This document shows, piece by piece, positions 32,761 to 46,837 of a stretch of DNA of 64,000 nucleotides. Position 1 is the first letter of the stretch. Every line of letters starts with the position of its first letter. The DNA lies in the NCBI RefSeq assembly GCF_003597395.2, contig NC_133773.1, positions 74,444,207-74,508,206 of the forward strand, in the 5' to 3' direction. The position numbers and the translations under genes are program-made. The stretch comes from Chelonoidis abingdonii (Eukaryota > Chordata > Testudines > Testudinidae). Below the pieces are notes generated by a model. It had not been told where the DNA came from and made no database searches. It worked only from the letters and a program-made list of their open reading frames with translations.

Positions 32761-35704
32761 AGTTGCATTCTGGATGTTCACAGGGATAAGAAACCAGTAG
32801 CTTCCTTGACTTTGTGTTGGTGTCTTTGGTTCCTCTTGTGGGACTGACCTTCAGGTTGGTTATGACATATGACCTTTGGGTGGATGGCGTAGCTGAGAGC
32901 CTGGCAGATTGCTAGTCACCTTCTCTTTGAATTGCATCTAGAATTACTCTTGCAAGCTATTGTAAGGTTAGTGTCTTGTCTGAACTTGACACATTTTATT
33001 TTAGAAATAGTCATATTTACTTCATAACCCTTTTCCTGAAGCTCCTTGCTTTCACTATTTATATGTTCTCTTGAAAGCATGTCAGCTCACAGAAACGCCT
33101 TACCAGGCCTGTATTTCACATTTGACAAATGCTTTTTGCAATTTTATGATTATTTTCTCAAGTTTAGGCTGTGCTTTTGGACAATGATTTCTATAATATG
33201 GCTTCCGCTGCTTTATAGTCTCTGTCTTCTATGACTGATCTCTGCCCATAAACATATTCATAAAGCCTCTCACAGCCAGGAACAATTGCCAATATTTCTT
33301 TTTGTATCTGAGCATAGTTCTGTTGTGTTTTAGTACATGCTTGGCTATTCACAGGGTATACTGCATAAAGACAGCCTCCAGACCTGTGAGTTTGCATAGA
33401 CTAAGGGCCAGATTTTCTAGTTTAGTTAAGCTGCGATTGGCAGTGGACCAAAGACAGTCAACAATAACTTTGATACCTTTTTGTGTTCTCCTAATCCTGT
33501 GGTACTATGAAGATCATAAGATTTTTGTAATGAAAAATGGAAAAACTGACACACCCATGACACATCCAACCCCCACGAAGGCATATTCCCTCCCTCTGTT
33601 AGTGTGACCCTACCTCCTGTGGGAGTGCAGAACAATATTTCTGTATAACCCAATAAATTTTCACCAAAAACAAGTGAATAAGAGACAGCTGCATGTGTTG
33701 AACTTTACACCTCAGATTAACATAGCGTTAATTAATCAAGGCCAAACCTTCTGCTGGTGTGACTTCACTGACTTTTCGAGAATTACCCCAGCAAACAATT
33801 TGGGTCTCAGAGTCCAGGGGAATTGGATGGTAACATTTTTAGGTCATGTTATGTTTCACGGCATATACACAGAAGTTAGATAAAAAATCAAATACTCTTG
33901 TTGGAAGGTTGATATGTAACATTACTTGACTTCTTAGAAGTCAGAATAACACACAAGCCTCCCAAAACAGAAACAGACAAATCAGGCTGCTCCCGAAATC
34001 ATAGAAGCACAACTCACCCCACCTTATGCGAGGCCAGCTGTGTGCTGACCAAGTGCTGCTAGGCTCAGATCTCATGCTTCCCTACAGAGCCCCTTGGCCT
34101 ATAAGCAGAACCAGGAAAAATCCCTGAAGTTTTTAGAGAGAGACTACAATTTTGACGCAGTTTTCAATACACTACCAATAAGTAGTTCAAATCCCTCCCA
34201 AAACAGTACTTATCAAACTTTGCTCACAGCTACTTGATGGCCTGTCTCAGATGACTAGAGCTGTGCAAAAATTTTCTTTGGTTTCAATATGTGGGAGCTG
34301 ACGTTCTCCAAATATCACTTTCACTTTGGGTTTTGGATTTTTAACACAAAAACACAAAGGATCTCAAATGAAATCACCAATTTCTACATTTGTCAACCTG
34401 CTACCTCCCACAAGTATTGCATTAATTTACGAAGTGCCACACTACATAGCTCCTCTTATACACAGCAGCATATTTATAGAATGGGTTACTTAAACCATCA
34501 TAAACACATTGAAATTGGAGAAGTCCAGAGGAAAATTCTTAAGGACCTGAATTTCCTTCTAAAAGGAAAAAAATCAGTAAGAGAACAGGTTACCTGCTGC
34601 CTTAGGGTGAACCATTGGAATCAGTCAATATCCTATTGATTTGAAGGACTTCGCTTTCAAAATCATTAAAAAAGAAATCCCACTGAAAAAATCTGAGTGA
34701 AGAAAGTTAAGCTTACCATCAGTTTAAGAGAAAAGATGAGCTATTTTTTTCCTTAAAATACTTTTCAAGAGACACAAGAATTTTGGCCCAGAATATGATG
34801 GTCAGCAAGTCCTGTAGTTCTAAGGGTCATAGGATAATATCAGAACCTCATTACAGATCTCTCGCTTATAGTGGTGTTTATCTGTATAAGAGCCTGGGAG
34901 CGGTTTCTGCACCAAATTCCACCTGTGCAGGTAAAATGCCATTCTTAAATTACAGATTTACAGATCTTCATCTCATTCATGTTTGTGCTGTAGAAGCTCC
35001 CAAAAGGAGAAGTGGTGCGACCCAGTCTCGGCCAGAACGCCCACTAAGGCATAGATAGCCGCCAAACTAGATTGTTTAGCAAATTTTATAGTTGCAAATT
35101 AATGCCAATATTGGCCGGAATGAGCGTATATTCCTTAGAGTCTACACAACATGTTGTCACTAGAGGCTGTTTATCAGTCTGTGCTTTGTAAATCTCCTAG
35201 CCTTCCATATTTCCTAAAAGTCATCATTTCTTCCAATATCTACAAACATGATGTAGATCTAACCCATTCTCTGGCTATATTATCATTTTATTTCTACAAT
35301 GCTGAACTCTGAACTGATAACATATATCTGATTTACATCTTGCTTACCTCAGTTGTGTGCTGGAGGAGATAAGGAGGAGCCGCTTGCTAAAATTCCACTA
35401 ACAAATTGAATACTCTGCATCAAACAGCTCCTGTAGTATTCTCTACCATAAAGCTCGAGCTCATCTGTACAGGAGGCAGTGCCTTCTTGGAAGCCAATCC
35501 AAGACTGTGAAATTAACTCCCATAGGAATTAAAGACCATTACAAACCATAGCATCTTCTCACTCCAGCTACAAGGTATACTTCTTCAACCTTGTCCTCTC
35601 CAATATCAAAACGTATTTGGTTGAAATTAATTAAATTAAAATAATACCAAAAAACCCAACAACAAAAATAAACAAAATCAGACCAAATCCTACACCGCAT
35701 ATAG

Positions 35705-36300
35705 GGCTGAGTTAGTAGAGCGTTGCCAGCAGATCAAGGGAAGAGATTATTCCCCTTTATTCAACACTGGTCAGGCCACATCTGGAGTATTGTATCCAGT
35801 TTTGAGCCCTCCATTACAAAAAGGATGTGAACAAATTGGAGAGAGTCCAATGGAGGGCAACAAAAATGATTAGGGGACTGGGGCACATGACTTACGAAGA
35901 GAGGCTGAGGGAACTGGACTTAGTTAGTCTGCAGAAGAGAAGAGTGAGGGGGGATTCGACAGCAGCCTTCAACTACCTGAACGGGGGTTCCAAAGACTAT
36001 GGCACTAGGTTGTTGCAGTGGTGGCAGATGACAAAACGAAGAGCAATGGTCTCAAGTTGCAGTGGGAGAGGTGTAGGTTGGATATTAGGAAACACTATTT
36101 CACAAGGAGGGTGGTGAAGCACTGGAATGGGTTACCCAGGGTGGTGGTGGAATCTCCATCCTTAGAAGTTTTTAAGACCTGGCTTGACAAAGCCCTGTCT
36201 GGGATGATTTAGTTGGCGTTGGCTCTGCTTTGAGCAGGGGTTGGACTAGACGACCTCCTGAGGTCTCTTCCAAAACTGATCATATATGATTCTATGACTG
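35705..36300 (+). repeat. CR1 LINE, 5'-truncated, 3' end intact
   Basis: Includes CACATCTGGAGTATTGTATC, GAGAGAGTCCAATGGAGGGC, AACAAAAATGATTAGGGG and CACAAGGAGGGTGGTGAAGC in CR1 order, ending in ATGATTCTATGAC, the CR1 terminal repeat. Translation of 35827-36117 gives LERVQWRATKMIRGLGHM and LRELDLVSLQKRRVRGD, the C-terminus of CR1 ORF2. It is clearly younger than the copy at the start of the window. Confidence 0.92.
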
Positions 36301-36534
36301 CACATACAGTTTTCTTGAGAAAAGGTAGAGAGACAGAATGAAGCACATGTGACAGATGGTAGTCACATTGCTTAACACGATACTGGAAGGCATTCACATA
36401 CTAAGATGATGAGGGCAATATAAGAAAAGAACATGAAAAAATAGAATAGAAGAAAAGTGTTGGCGTGAACTTACATTGAGTTCAATTCTATATACCACAT
36501 ATAGATGACTTCTTCCTGTATGCAGAGGTGTTGT

Positions 36535-36655
36535 AGCTGTCTTGGTTCCAGGATATTAGAAAGACGTGGGTAAAGTAGTATATTTTATTGGACCAACATC
36601 TGTTAGTGAGAGAAATGAGTTTACACCGTCTTCCACCTTGTCTCTCCTTCTGATG
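36535..36655. repeat. Dispersed repeat (TTGTAGCTGTCTTGGT type)
   Basis: TTGTAGCTGTCTTGGTTCC, TATATTTTATTGGACCAACA and GTTAGTGAGAGAAATGAG follow the order of a very common turtle/crocodilian repeat I recall. I am not sure of its class. Confidence 0.55.
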
Positions 36656-37044
36656 ATTTATAAACAAAGTTAGAGATGTCCAGGCCAGAAATGACTACTA
36701 AACATACTGCATTTCTGAACAACAAATATTTTACCTTTAGGGCATACAAATTCCTTCTAAAGTCAGGTATTTTTTAAATATTTCTCAAATCTTGTATGCA
36801 GAAATCAAACCCTGTATTACATATTGATCGGGTGCAATATAATTCCATAGGTGAGTAGATGGATTATGTAGATAGAGCCTATCAATTAGATAGCTAATAT
36901 GTATATAATATACACACATACAGTCAGTATATTATTCAAGGGAGAAAATATAAACATTTCCAGCAAAGTACAGCTTAATACTGCCAAGTAATGTTGCCTG
37001 CTCTCTTACCTATGACTGAGATGAAGCCATGTGGTTATTTGTTT

Positions 37045-37155
37045 AAATGTATATTATTATTTCTTTTGTGCTTGGCACTTTATAGACAGATATGAAGACA
37101 AGGTCCCTGTCCCAGTAGCTTACAGTCTAGTTACATAACCTATCAAACAAGAGGA
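37045..37155. repeat. L2-like LINE/SINE fragment
   Basis: ACAAGGTCCCTGTCCCAGT and GCTTACAGTCTAGTTA match an old amniote repeat pattern (GTCCCTGCCCCAAAGAGCTTACAATCTA). Confidence 0.5.
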
Positions 37156-37692
37156 GAGAGTGGCAAAGGGACCAACTAATGCAGTGTGATTGATGGGTGT
37201 GGTAAAATAACCTAATTGTTAGTGCGACAGTGTTCTTCATTTATATGTGTGTGCATCCCGCAAGGAATGTTTTCAATGGGTTAAGGGGTTTGGAGGAGTG
37301 TGAGCTATAGTTGGATTCCAATCCTTAGTCCCTCATTAATTCACTCTACAAGCCTGTGTATCCAGCAGCTACAAGAAATGGAAATGGGAAGGGAAAGCTT
37401 TCACCACATGAGTGAAGAAGGGAGAGCTGTAGGGAAGCACTCTTTATCCAACCAGGAGATCTCTCCTTCTGCTTTTAGCATTAGCAGAAGAGCTGTGCCC
37501 GCTTTACTCTCCTTTCCTTTAACCCTTGTAGTTATCCCCAATATCAAGGTTTTATCTCAGGCTATAGAAAGCAAAGCTTATGAAAATCTTTTATTAAAAA
37601 TATCTGGAGAATATCACTTGGATATCGACACAATAGGTGCCTTAGAAATAAAATAGATGGATAGACAAGATCACCTTCTGATGTATCCCTAG

Positions 37693-38020
37693 ACACTGTG
37701 GGTATGTCTATACTGCACACTAAACCCAGACTGTGACTCAGATTTGAGCCCAAGTCCCGCTTCCATTCACACACAAATTAGTCTGATTCAGATCAGCAAG
37801 CACCTATCCTGTCAGAGCCCATATCCTGCTGTGACTCAGGTCCAAGTCCTATCTTTTTGCAGTTTGAATACAGGTCAAGCCACTGATCCGAGCCAGAAGG
37901 TCTTCATAGCATGGTATGGCTGCGTTGGCATGGCTGAGACATCTAGGTCCACCAATTGTAAACCCAGGTTTACAATGCAGTGTGGACACTCAAGCACAGG
38001 CCTAGTGTGCAGTGTAAGCA
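37693..38020. mobile_element. Harbinger-like MITE
   Basis: Starts GGGTATGTCTATACTGCAC and has CAGTGTGGACACTCAAGC near the right end. GTAAACCCAGGTTTAC (37959-37974) is a perfect palindrome. Termini are worn. Confidence 0.5.
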
Positions 38021-38858
38021 TCTCTGTGTTTTCCTTTCATATAAGATGAGATTTCTGAGGCTATAGTTATAGTGGCTGCAAGATAACTGCACATTTCAGA
38101 GGCGTTGTGATGGAAGAGTCAAAGACCAGGTGCCTCAAGCACCTGTGAAATGCCAATTATCATGAAAGCCCCCCACGTTCACTGGAGAGCATTATTTCAG
38201 TTCCAAAATGCTACCATTTGTCTTTTTTGAGATTGGGATCTTTGGTGTTTTTTCATTGTCTAATTGTTGTAACTGTTACTTCCAATGTTGGCAAGGCATT
38301 CTTTGTTTTTAATTACCAAAGTTAATTAGCCACTGATAGAGCTAGCAAATAATGAGCAAAGCACATCACCCACCTTTTTCTTGGCTCTACACAGCAGACA
38401 ATTTAGCCGATTTTGCAGACCTGCTTAAAACTTTTTTGTGCAAGTGCAAATAGCAATTTTGTTTCCCTGTGAGTACAAACACATGGAGTTGTGCAGTGAA
38501 TTAGAGGCTGAAGGGTCAGTGACAAAGCTGCAACAGAGGGAGAGAGCAAAAGACCCAGAAGATGCTAACAGTGGCCTACATTCTTCCACTTGAACCATTT
38601 AGAATATATGAAAAGCCATTTAGTAGCTTTACAGGGTACCCAAAGAAAAGGCTAAAAAAGCTGGAAAGCAGGACAAAACTCAGGCAATGTGGGAGGGGGG
38701 GATTTGGAGGGAGGGGTCTTAAGTGATGCAGAATTCTGTGATGATTATCTCTCAGATAATAGATTTCAGTAGTATCACTGCTTGAAGTGCATTTGAGTAT
38801 GTTTTACATGACTTTTTAAAGCAAATTCAAGAGAGGAAGAATAGTCTTTTGTCTTTAA

Positions 38859-39141
38859 GAGCTTGTTCACACAGGAGAGTTTTATCAGTTATACTGGTAT
38901 CATTATACCAATATAGTTATACCACTATAATCTCCCATAAGAATGCTCTAATTCCAACATACGTGTCCTTTTTTTGGTTTCACTTAAACCCCTTCTTAAG
39001 CCGTAAGCTGAACCAAAAAAAGCCTTCTTGTATCAGAATAAGAGCATCCTTACTGGGGGTTATACCAGGTTAACTGCATTGTCTTTAATTCACACCTTTG
39101 CTTATGCCTTTAGAACTTTCCCATGTAGACAAACCCTGAGT
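38859..39141. mobile_element. MITE-like fold-back element
   Basis: The left end GAGCTTGTTCACACAGG and the right end CATGTAGACAAACCC are roughly complementary. The interior has repeated TTATACTGGTATCATTATACC motifs on the left and TTATACCAGGTTAAC on the right, which also pair. Confidence 0.5.
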
Positions 39142-40317
39142 TTGTTACATAAGGACAATAATATTAAGCTACCACACAGGGATATTAGGAGGCTTAATTA
39201 ACATTTGAAAAATGATTTGAGATTCCCAATTGAAGATGCTATAAATGCAACATATTATTGTTACAATAGCTGTTTTTATATTAATCCCAGTATTAACATT
39301 TTCCTAGATTAATGGACCATTGTGATCATCTTGATGGCATTGGGTAACATTTTCAAAATCACGTAAGTCATTTCAAAACCTACCTCCCATTTGCAGTCAA
39401 CATCAGGCTCCTAAGTGAATTATACGCTTCTGAAATTTTACCCATTTCCCCTAATGGCACAGAGAAAACCAGAAACTTGTTAACAGTACGGTGCTGAGGA
39501 CAGTGGGTATCATATATCCTATAATGCTGTGATTCCTTTGTTAATCACAATTCTGTAAATTAATAGAATATTGATCACACATTTAAGAAATTTGACAGTA
39601 TAAGGTCCCCAGTTTTTTTCAAAACTACTTTTCTTTCTCCTATTTAACTTGGCACTATTTGAAGTTCATTAATATTTTTCTGAATATGAAAGTTTCTTTA
39701 AAAATTCCAGGGTAAAGCTGGGATACTTGACTAGTATATAAGAATGGCTGTGCCCAGTAAGATGATTGATTGTCTTCAAATGTAGACAAATGTTATCTGT
39801 CTCATCTAATGATTACTATTATTAGATAATTATTGTTGAGAAATCTAATCTCTTAGTTAAATAATATGTACAAATGTTGGAGTATGGCAGAGACCACCAA
39901 AAATCTGCTTCCTGGAGAAATTGCTGGACTTATATCTCCATCTACTGGTAAAAGGAATAATGTCTCAATTCAAATGCTACTTTTAAAAAATCAAAGCACA
40001 GTGCAAGAAAAGATTTTAAGTGCAAATCATCTCTAGATAGGTTATTCAGTGGGACTTTATTCAGACTGATTAAGCCAATGACCTTAAATTCATTGATCTA
40101 TACTGACTAGTCATGGCTTAATATAGAAAAAGGTATTCTAATCCAGAAAAGTAGAAGTTTCTATTTAGAGTCAGCCTGGGAATCTTGTCAGCAGGAATGC
40201 ACTGACATGTCAGAGAACTAGATTTAGAGGAGGCCTCAAAAGGCTTTTTTCTATATTGGTCAGTGGAACTTAGCAACCTCACAAGGGTGACATAATTAAG
40301 ATAATACTTAATCATGC

Positions 40318-40382
40318 CATGAGTGCAGGGGATTGGACTAAATAACCTCTCGAGGTCCCTTCCAGTCCTACGATTCTATGAT
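40318..40382 (+). repeat. CR1 3'-terminal fragment
   Basis: GGATTGGACTAAATAACCTC, GAGGTCCCTTCCAGTCC and ACGATTCTATGATAA are the CR1 3' end. Confidence 0.85.
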
Positions 40383-41061
40383 AATTAGGTTACAGGAGAA
40401 TGATGAAAAACATCTGCTCTAACAAAATGTTCAGCCAGATAATCCATAGAATTGTATTGATATTGGTTTCCAGTGGGGACAAAAGGAAGGTAGGCAAGAT
40501 ATCCTGATTGCTCCATAGCAGTTAAACTTATTACATATCACTGTAGTGCTGTGTGTATCATGCCACCCATGACAGCGGGCTATCTTTGCTGAAATGTAAG
40601 TGCAATATATGCAGTGTGAGTCAAGATATTCAGCACCATGCCTTTGAAATGTTGTTGTAGAAGATTAAAAATAACATTTCTTCTGCTATCATTGTGTCCA
40701 TTTCCATTCAGCATTGATTTTTTTTCCTTCTGTTTCTAATGAAGCTTGAAATTAACACAGTTTTTTGTTTGCTTCCTTGTTTACAACAACATTGATAATA
40801 TTAGCACAGCTGTGGGAATAGCATTTATCTAGCTACTGGATGGGAGCGCAAACTATTTTTGGGTAGATCCCATCTAACCAAATGTTTTTGTTTTCTGAAC
40901 TATTTGAAACTTTCTGAAGTATCTAACCTTTAATTTCAGTGCCTTCCAGCACTACATTTAGAAGGATATTTAGAATTCAGAGCATATTCTCCATACACAT
41001 TTTTAAGAAAGAGCAAACTTTGAGCCTAAACTAGTTGATCGTTCCCATTTAATCTCATAAA

Positions 41062-41225
41062 GTTTAAGGTCAGAAAGGACCGTGATCATCCTAGTCTGAT
41101 ATCCTGCACATTGCTGGCCACAGAACCTCAACCACTCCTGAAACAGACCCCTAGCCTCTGGCTGAGTTACTGAAGTCCTCAAATCATGGTTTAAAGACTT
41201 CATGTTACAGAAAATCCACCATTTA
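41062..41225 (-). repeat. CR1 3' fragment, antisense
   Basis: AAGGTCAGAAAGGACC, GATCATCCTAGTCTGATATC, TTTAAAGACTTCATG and AGAAAATCCACCATTTAG match the antisense CR1 3' region. Confidence 0.75.
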
Positions 41226-43376
41226 GTAGGCATGTTGTATTATGAAGAAATGTAAGTAAACAAATCCTAAAAATGTGCTTTGTAAATATAACATGGTCAT
41301 CATTCTGGAGACAGTGAATACACTGCAGTGAAAATATCTTGCAACTGGGAAAGCATTAGGGAGAGTGGTACTGGTGAAAGTGATTTTGATATTGAAACCA
41401 TGCTACAAGATTTCTGATCTCATTGTCAGTTTGATATATGTTTAAGTTAACAAAGTAAATTTTTAGTAAACTTTAGTGTTCTCTAGAAGGTCAAAGTCCA
41501 TTTGTGTTAAATAGTGAACTCATCTTCCTCAGTCTATTATTTGTATCGTCTCCAAGCATTGATTTCTTCCACCACAGTAATGTGCCAGATAGATATATAG
41601 ATAATTGATTTATTTATACTTCTAACTTAAAGTAGAGGATGAGAGAGAGAAGGCTTTGTGGCATCTTTTATCTGTTTTTCTAACATGGATAATTAATCCT
41701 AATAACATAGTCTTTTGGAGATAATCTTGTTGGGACAGAGAAAGGAAGAGTGCATCTGTGGTTGTGAACCACAGCTTGAGCTGTGACAGCTCATCACTGT
41801 GACATAGCAGTATTAGTGACTGACAGTTTGGCAGACTGGTTGGCCAAAAGAGAACATCAGGGGAATTTCATGACAGCTTTCCTTTCTGCACATTTGATTT
41901 TTCCATATGCTTAAATTATTCAGTGTTGCTGCTGCTGCTAAATCAAAGAATCTCTAGGGATAGTAATTAGCCAAACAACAGTTAAAATCAGGAAGAAAGA
42001 AGTGTCCCAATTATCTATTAATTATTTTGGTGAATACTTGGAACTGTTGTTTAAAATGCCAATAGAGGAAACTGTAAGGCAGGATTAGAAAAGTCATTGA
42101 ATTTTATTACAAAATTCCCATTGACTTCAGTTGAATAAAGATTTTACCCCAACAGATGTAAGAACAGGGAGGCATAGACTAAACTAACATTTTTGTCTCA
42201 GTTCTTATTCTTAAGGGTACTTGAGAAGCTTCTCACTCCTGTGAATTGGCTAAATTCTTCAGTTATTTTTTTTCTACATGTCATTGTTGGTTGAATATCC
42301 TCAGTCTTTTCCTATGATGGATGAATTAAGGATTCTGTGTCCTGGTGCCTGGTTGGTCTTTGTTGGTACAATAGCTGCAACCAGTTGAGTAGGAGTGGGG
42401 TGCAGAAAAGAGAGGTGACATGACTTGAATACTAAGCTATAGATAGCCCACTCAATGTGCTCCTGGTCGTCTTCAATTTTTTTTTTAACGTGGTTATACT
42501 CCAGGTTTGAACACTTTCAGGTGTAAGTATGATTGCATCAGTTGTTAGGACTGAGATTCTGGAATTGGAAATTGATCCAGTATTGGGCTAATTATTGGAT
42601 GTGCAGGCCCTTTAATACTTGTGGGGGAGTTCTTCGCAGCTAGCTCTATTCTATTCCAGATTTGCCCCTTAAAAGTACCAGTGGAACAGGGAATGTGGTC
42701 ACTGATGGAGGGAGAAGTGATCTTAGGGAGTGGGCTGGATTTTTAAAGAAGACACCATTCCACTTTTAGTGTCCAGGGTCTGAGCTCTGTGAAGTAAGTG
42801 GACTGGAACTTCCTTCTTCTACCAGTAGTGAAGGGACAGTGCTGACTCATAGTAGTTTCCAATTGGTCTCTTTCTGACATCCAGGAGACAACAGGTTTTC
42901 TGAGAAATACAGTCTTTCTTCATGGTCATATTGTAGGCCTAGCCTTTTGCAAGACATGTTGGAAGGTCAGGGAATACATAAAAATCTTCCTCCTCCACAG
43001 CTGAGAGAGACCTGGAAGGAAGCAGAGTTTACTGATGGTCTTTCCTAAAACATAACAAGTAAACAGCCTTTCTTTGATTATTCTGTAAAACTTTTGTTTT
43101 TGTAATGATTTTGTGGATGATATCTTTGATGAGCATCTGAGAGAACATGGACATGCTTTGCTGCAATTTTTCCTCTAGACTGAAATAAATCCCTAAGCAA
43201 GGAAGTGTTCTTTGTTTATTAATTCCATGGGCATGTCTTTTTGTTTGTTTGTTTGTTTGTTTGACTCCTCATAAGGAACTCTTGAGTGTGGTCTTAATTA
43301 AAACTTTTTCTTTACTTCACCTACATTAGTTAATGTATTCCTATTCCTTTGTAAGTAGGGAAATAATATTTGTATT

Positions 43377-43500
43377 TTGGGTGTGAAACTGAGGCACAGA
43401 GTAAGTAACTTGCCCAGTGTGACTCAGGAAGTGTGTGGCAGAGCTAGTAATGGAGCCCATAAGCCCCAGCCCAGTGCTATAACCACAAAAACATCCTCCC
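43377..43500 (-). repeat. MIR-type SINE fragment, antisense
   Basis: AAACTGAGGCACAGAG, TAACTTGCCCAGTGTGACTC, GTGGCAGAGCTAGTAATGG and CCAGTGCTATAACCAC are antisense MIR core followed by the tRNA-like head. Confidence 0.8.
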
Positions 43501-44236
43501 TTTCTAGGCAGTGGATTTGGGCAGTTATGGCTTCTGCTATATCTCCCAACATCACCTCTGGGGCCTGTGGGAAGGAAATTTCTCCCTTCAGATAAGGAGT
43601 TGAAAGTACTACAGCCATTCATGTTGTGATTATCTGGTGATGCTAATTCCATAAACACTGGGGCTTTGACATACTACCCTTCTGCTGTTTCCTGCCATTT
43701 GTGTTTCAGTTAGGCATGCCACCCTGGTATTTGTTATGAAGCATCTCAGATAAAACTTCATAATGCATAATACAGTAGTGTGCTAAATTCTAACACAAAT
43801 GAAAACATGTGGCAGAGGTCACTCCCATTTAAAACCCCACCTTCCAGGCCTCCTTGCCCCAATCTTTTCCAGCAATGATATTGCTAGAGTATATTTTCTT
43901 AACTCATTTGTTAATTAGTCAGTGCACTACAGTAAGTTGCCTCTTTGGCATACAAAATATTAAGCATCTCGCAAAATATTTTCCATCAGTTAGTTGTAAA
44001 TAGAGTTAGGCAAATAATATAAAAAAATTCCCAAACATTTGGATTAAACTTTTAAAGCGAAAACACTCCAGCCTCCTCTTCTGTGTTCACTTTTAGTGAT
44101 GTCCAAGCAGTTTAATTTTATTGCCCAAATATTTATGGAAGTCATATTTCAATGTGCTTGCATGGGCATTCCCAGAAAACACATTTTAAATGTGTGCATG
44201 TCAATATTCACACTGGAGTGCGTGCATGCTCAGTGG

Positions 44237-44498
44237 CACTTGAACATTTGTAATAGCGGAGGTGCTGAAAGCCAGCCCCCTTACTCCTGTCCGTGCTCCT
44301 ACCCCACCCTGAGTTGGGACCGAGAGCAGGGCCGTGGCTCCGGAAGGGAGGACCTGGACCAGGGTAAGGAGGCCGAGGCTGTGGCCACAGCTGGGGATAG
44401 GCTCAGGAACAGCAGCCATGACCCCACAACTTCCTGTGGGACACACAACTTTTGGCGCTATATGTTGCGACCCCAGCATATTACTATTCCAACACTAA
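44237..44498. mobile_element. hAT-like GC-rich MITE
   Basis: The left side TTGTAATAGCGGAGGTGCTG and the reverse complement of the right side, TTGGAATAGTAATATGCTG, are similar inverted ends. The left part matches the family of the short hAT at 9145. The interior is GC-rich and non-coding. Confidence 0.55.
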
Positions 44499-46087
44499 TT
44501 AAAATGTGGCAAACATGGGAAGCTTATCTCGACCATCTTAATTAAAGCTTTTGATTGAAAATCAATCAAAGTAATACTTCAGAGTCTTCCCTCATTTTCC
44601 CATAATCAAAAAAACTGCACTCTATAATCAAGCTTTAAAGCACATAATTGAGTTTTCATTAAAAATAATAATCTTCTGTACAGAAGGTCAGAATAGTGCC
44701 ACAAGAAAACCAGGCATCATCCCTGTTACTTACATTTATTATTACTAGCATAAAAGTTAAATGATCCACTGCAGATATTCTTGTACTGTATCTCAACATT
44801 CACCACCTGTATAAACTACTGTAGAATCAAACTGTGACTGTCAGGAGGACAGTTATACTGTGCCTTCTAGCAGCACTGACCTCACGATCCCAGAGCCTCT
44901 AAAAGGCAGGTACTGACTTACTGCAGTGATATAGTATATATGTTCTTACTAATTGTTTCATGCTTTGTCATTATAAGAAAATCCATTTGCTTCTGAAATA
45001 CTCCCTTGTTATGAAGTCTTTACGGCAATTAAAAAAAAAATGAAGTAACTATAGTACCTCTGTAAATCTCAGCCAATTGGTCTCTTGTACAATATAGGTA
45101 GGAAAACAGCATATGAATTAATTCATCTTTTTACAATTTAGTGGCAGAGATTTTGGATGGATTTTTGTTATAACTCTTCTATTGACTTATTCATTTCCTG
45201 AGTGAAACTGTTTCTTGGATCAGTGTAATTTTCTCCAGAACCAATATGTGATTAATTGAATTTATTAAAACTGAGCTGGGGAGAGAGACCTTTTTTAAAA
45301 CGTTGTATGCCTGTGTCTTGGCTTTCCATTTCATGTGCTTTTACTGTTTGTAATATCAGCAAATGGCTGAGTGCAAGTCAAAGTGAAAGTGGTCCACTGT
45401 AACCCATTAAGTGTAACATTAGTTATGTCAGTCCTTAATTTACAGAGATGTGGCCTCTAACTTTTAGTTCCAAGCAACTACATTATAATCTGAACATTTA
45501 GTTATTTTTAAACTTCTGCATTGTCTTATCCTTGCCCACTTCACAGACCCAGTCTCTCTTCCTCAATTCCTCTCTATCCCTGGTATGATCAAAAGCCTGC
45601 CCTTCTGAAACTATTGCCATCTTGATCAGCCTACCTGTGCCTCATTGACTCCCTTTATGTCCAAATCTCCTCTTAAAATGTATGTTTTCCTCCTTTCCTT
45701 TGCCTCCCAATTTCTCTCTCGCTCTGTTTTGGGCCTTTATAACTGAAAGCTTTAACTGTATTAATTTTTGTGAGGCTTTTTTAAATAATTCCAGTGCCAA
45801 AGTGTCTGAGAGAGAAATATGAAGTTGAATAAGGAAGTATCTCTCATTGAGGAGAAATGTCCTGGAGTCTTCTGGTGAAAATTGTTTTTGATTTGATCAA
45901 GTAGCGATCCTTTGAAAATCACACTTTGTGCAGGTACAGCATATTGATTTTTAACACTCTGTAGCAGTGTTTTGAACAAAGATAGGCTGTGCATGTATAC
46001 ATTCCTAACTTAGTAATGCAGTGAAAATATGTAGTGAACGTGCACAATGAAAGAAGTGGGATTCAACAGAAGCCTTGCCTAGTTTAG

Positions 46088-46158
46088 AGACCTGATCCAA
46101 AGTCCATTGAAGACAATGTAAAGACTTGCATTGACTTCCGTGGGCTTTGGACAGGTCC
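46088..46158. repeat. Fold-back repeat, ~71 bp
   Basis: ACCTGATCCAAAGTCCATTG on the left pairs with the right side, whose reverse complement is ACCTGTCCAAAGCCCACGG. CAATGTAAAGACT/TTGCATTGACTT continues the stem towards the centre. This is an old palindromic amniote repeat type. Confidence 0.75.
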
Positions 46159-46536
46159 TTACTGCACATCTCATAAGGTGCACAGTAAATGCTGCAGGAT
46201 TCTACATTCACTATGGTCTATTGTAAGGTGATCATTGAATTATTTCGTATGATTTCAGGAAATCTTTGTGTTGGAGGTAATCTAGAGGTAATCCTGCTTC
46301 ATCCAGTACAGATCATCAGAGAATCCTGGTGATCTGTAGGGGCGGTGAGAAGAGGAAGTGTATAGGAGCTAATGTGTTAATGGTAGCAGCCAATGAAAGT
46401 TCATAATGTTTCATCAGCTCTTTCACCATTGGCCTTTGGGGGTGGTTAAGATTTTAATTTTAGGTGCTCTGATTTTTGGCAGCATTTGTTGAACTTTCAA
46501 GAATGAACAGTGGCAGTTAAGCATTCTTCCTATTTG

Positions 46537-46672
46537 TATCAGGGTGGTACCTGTGTTAGTCTGGATCTGTAAAAAGCAACAAAGAGTCCTGTGGCACCTT
46601 ATAGTCTAACAGACATATTGGAGCATAAGCTTTCATGGGTGAATACCCACTTTGTCAGACGCATGTGGAATT
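46537..46672. repeat. Dispersed repeat (AAAGCAACAAAGAGTCCTGT type)
   Basis: AAAAAGCAACAAAGAGTCC, TGTGGCACCTTATAGTCTAA, GGAGCATAAGCTTTCATGGG and ATACCCACTTTGTCAGACGC are a repeat I recognise as extremely common in turtles and crocodilians. Class unresolved. Confidence 0.7.
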
Positions 46673-46837
46673 TGTGTCGTGATATTCATTTGGAGGCGCT
46701 AATGTCGTGTAATTCATAGCATAGAAGGAAGGGTGTTCCTCAAGCTAGTGGTTTTTTGTCAGTGGTGGAAGAACACTGTATATTTTTTTGGTTGTGGAAG
46801 CCACTCCTGTCCTTTCCTTTGTCTGTTGTTTTTTAAG

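Noticed and set aside
44096..44545. A 149-codon open frame
   Set aside because: It spans unique sequence and a GC-rich hAT MITE, so it cannot be one gene; no domain.
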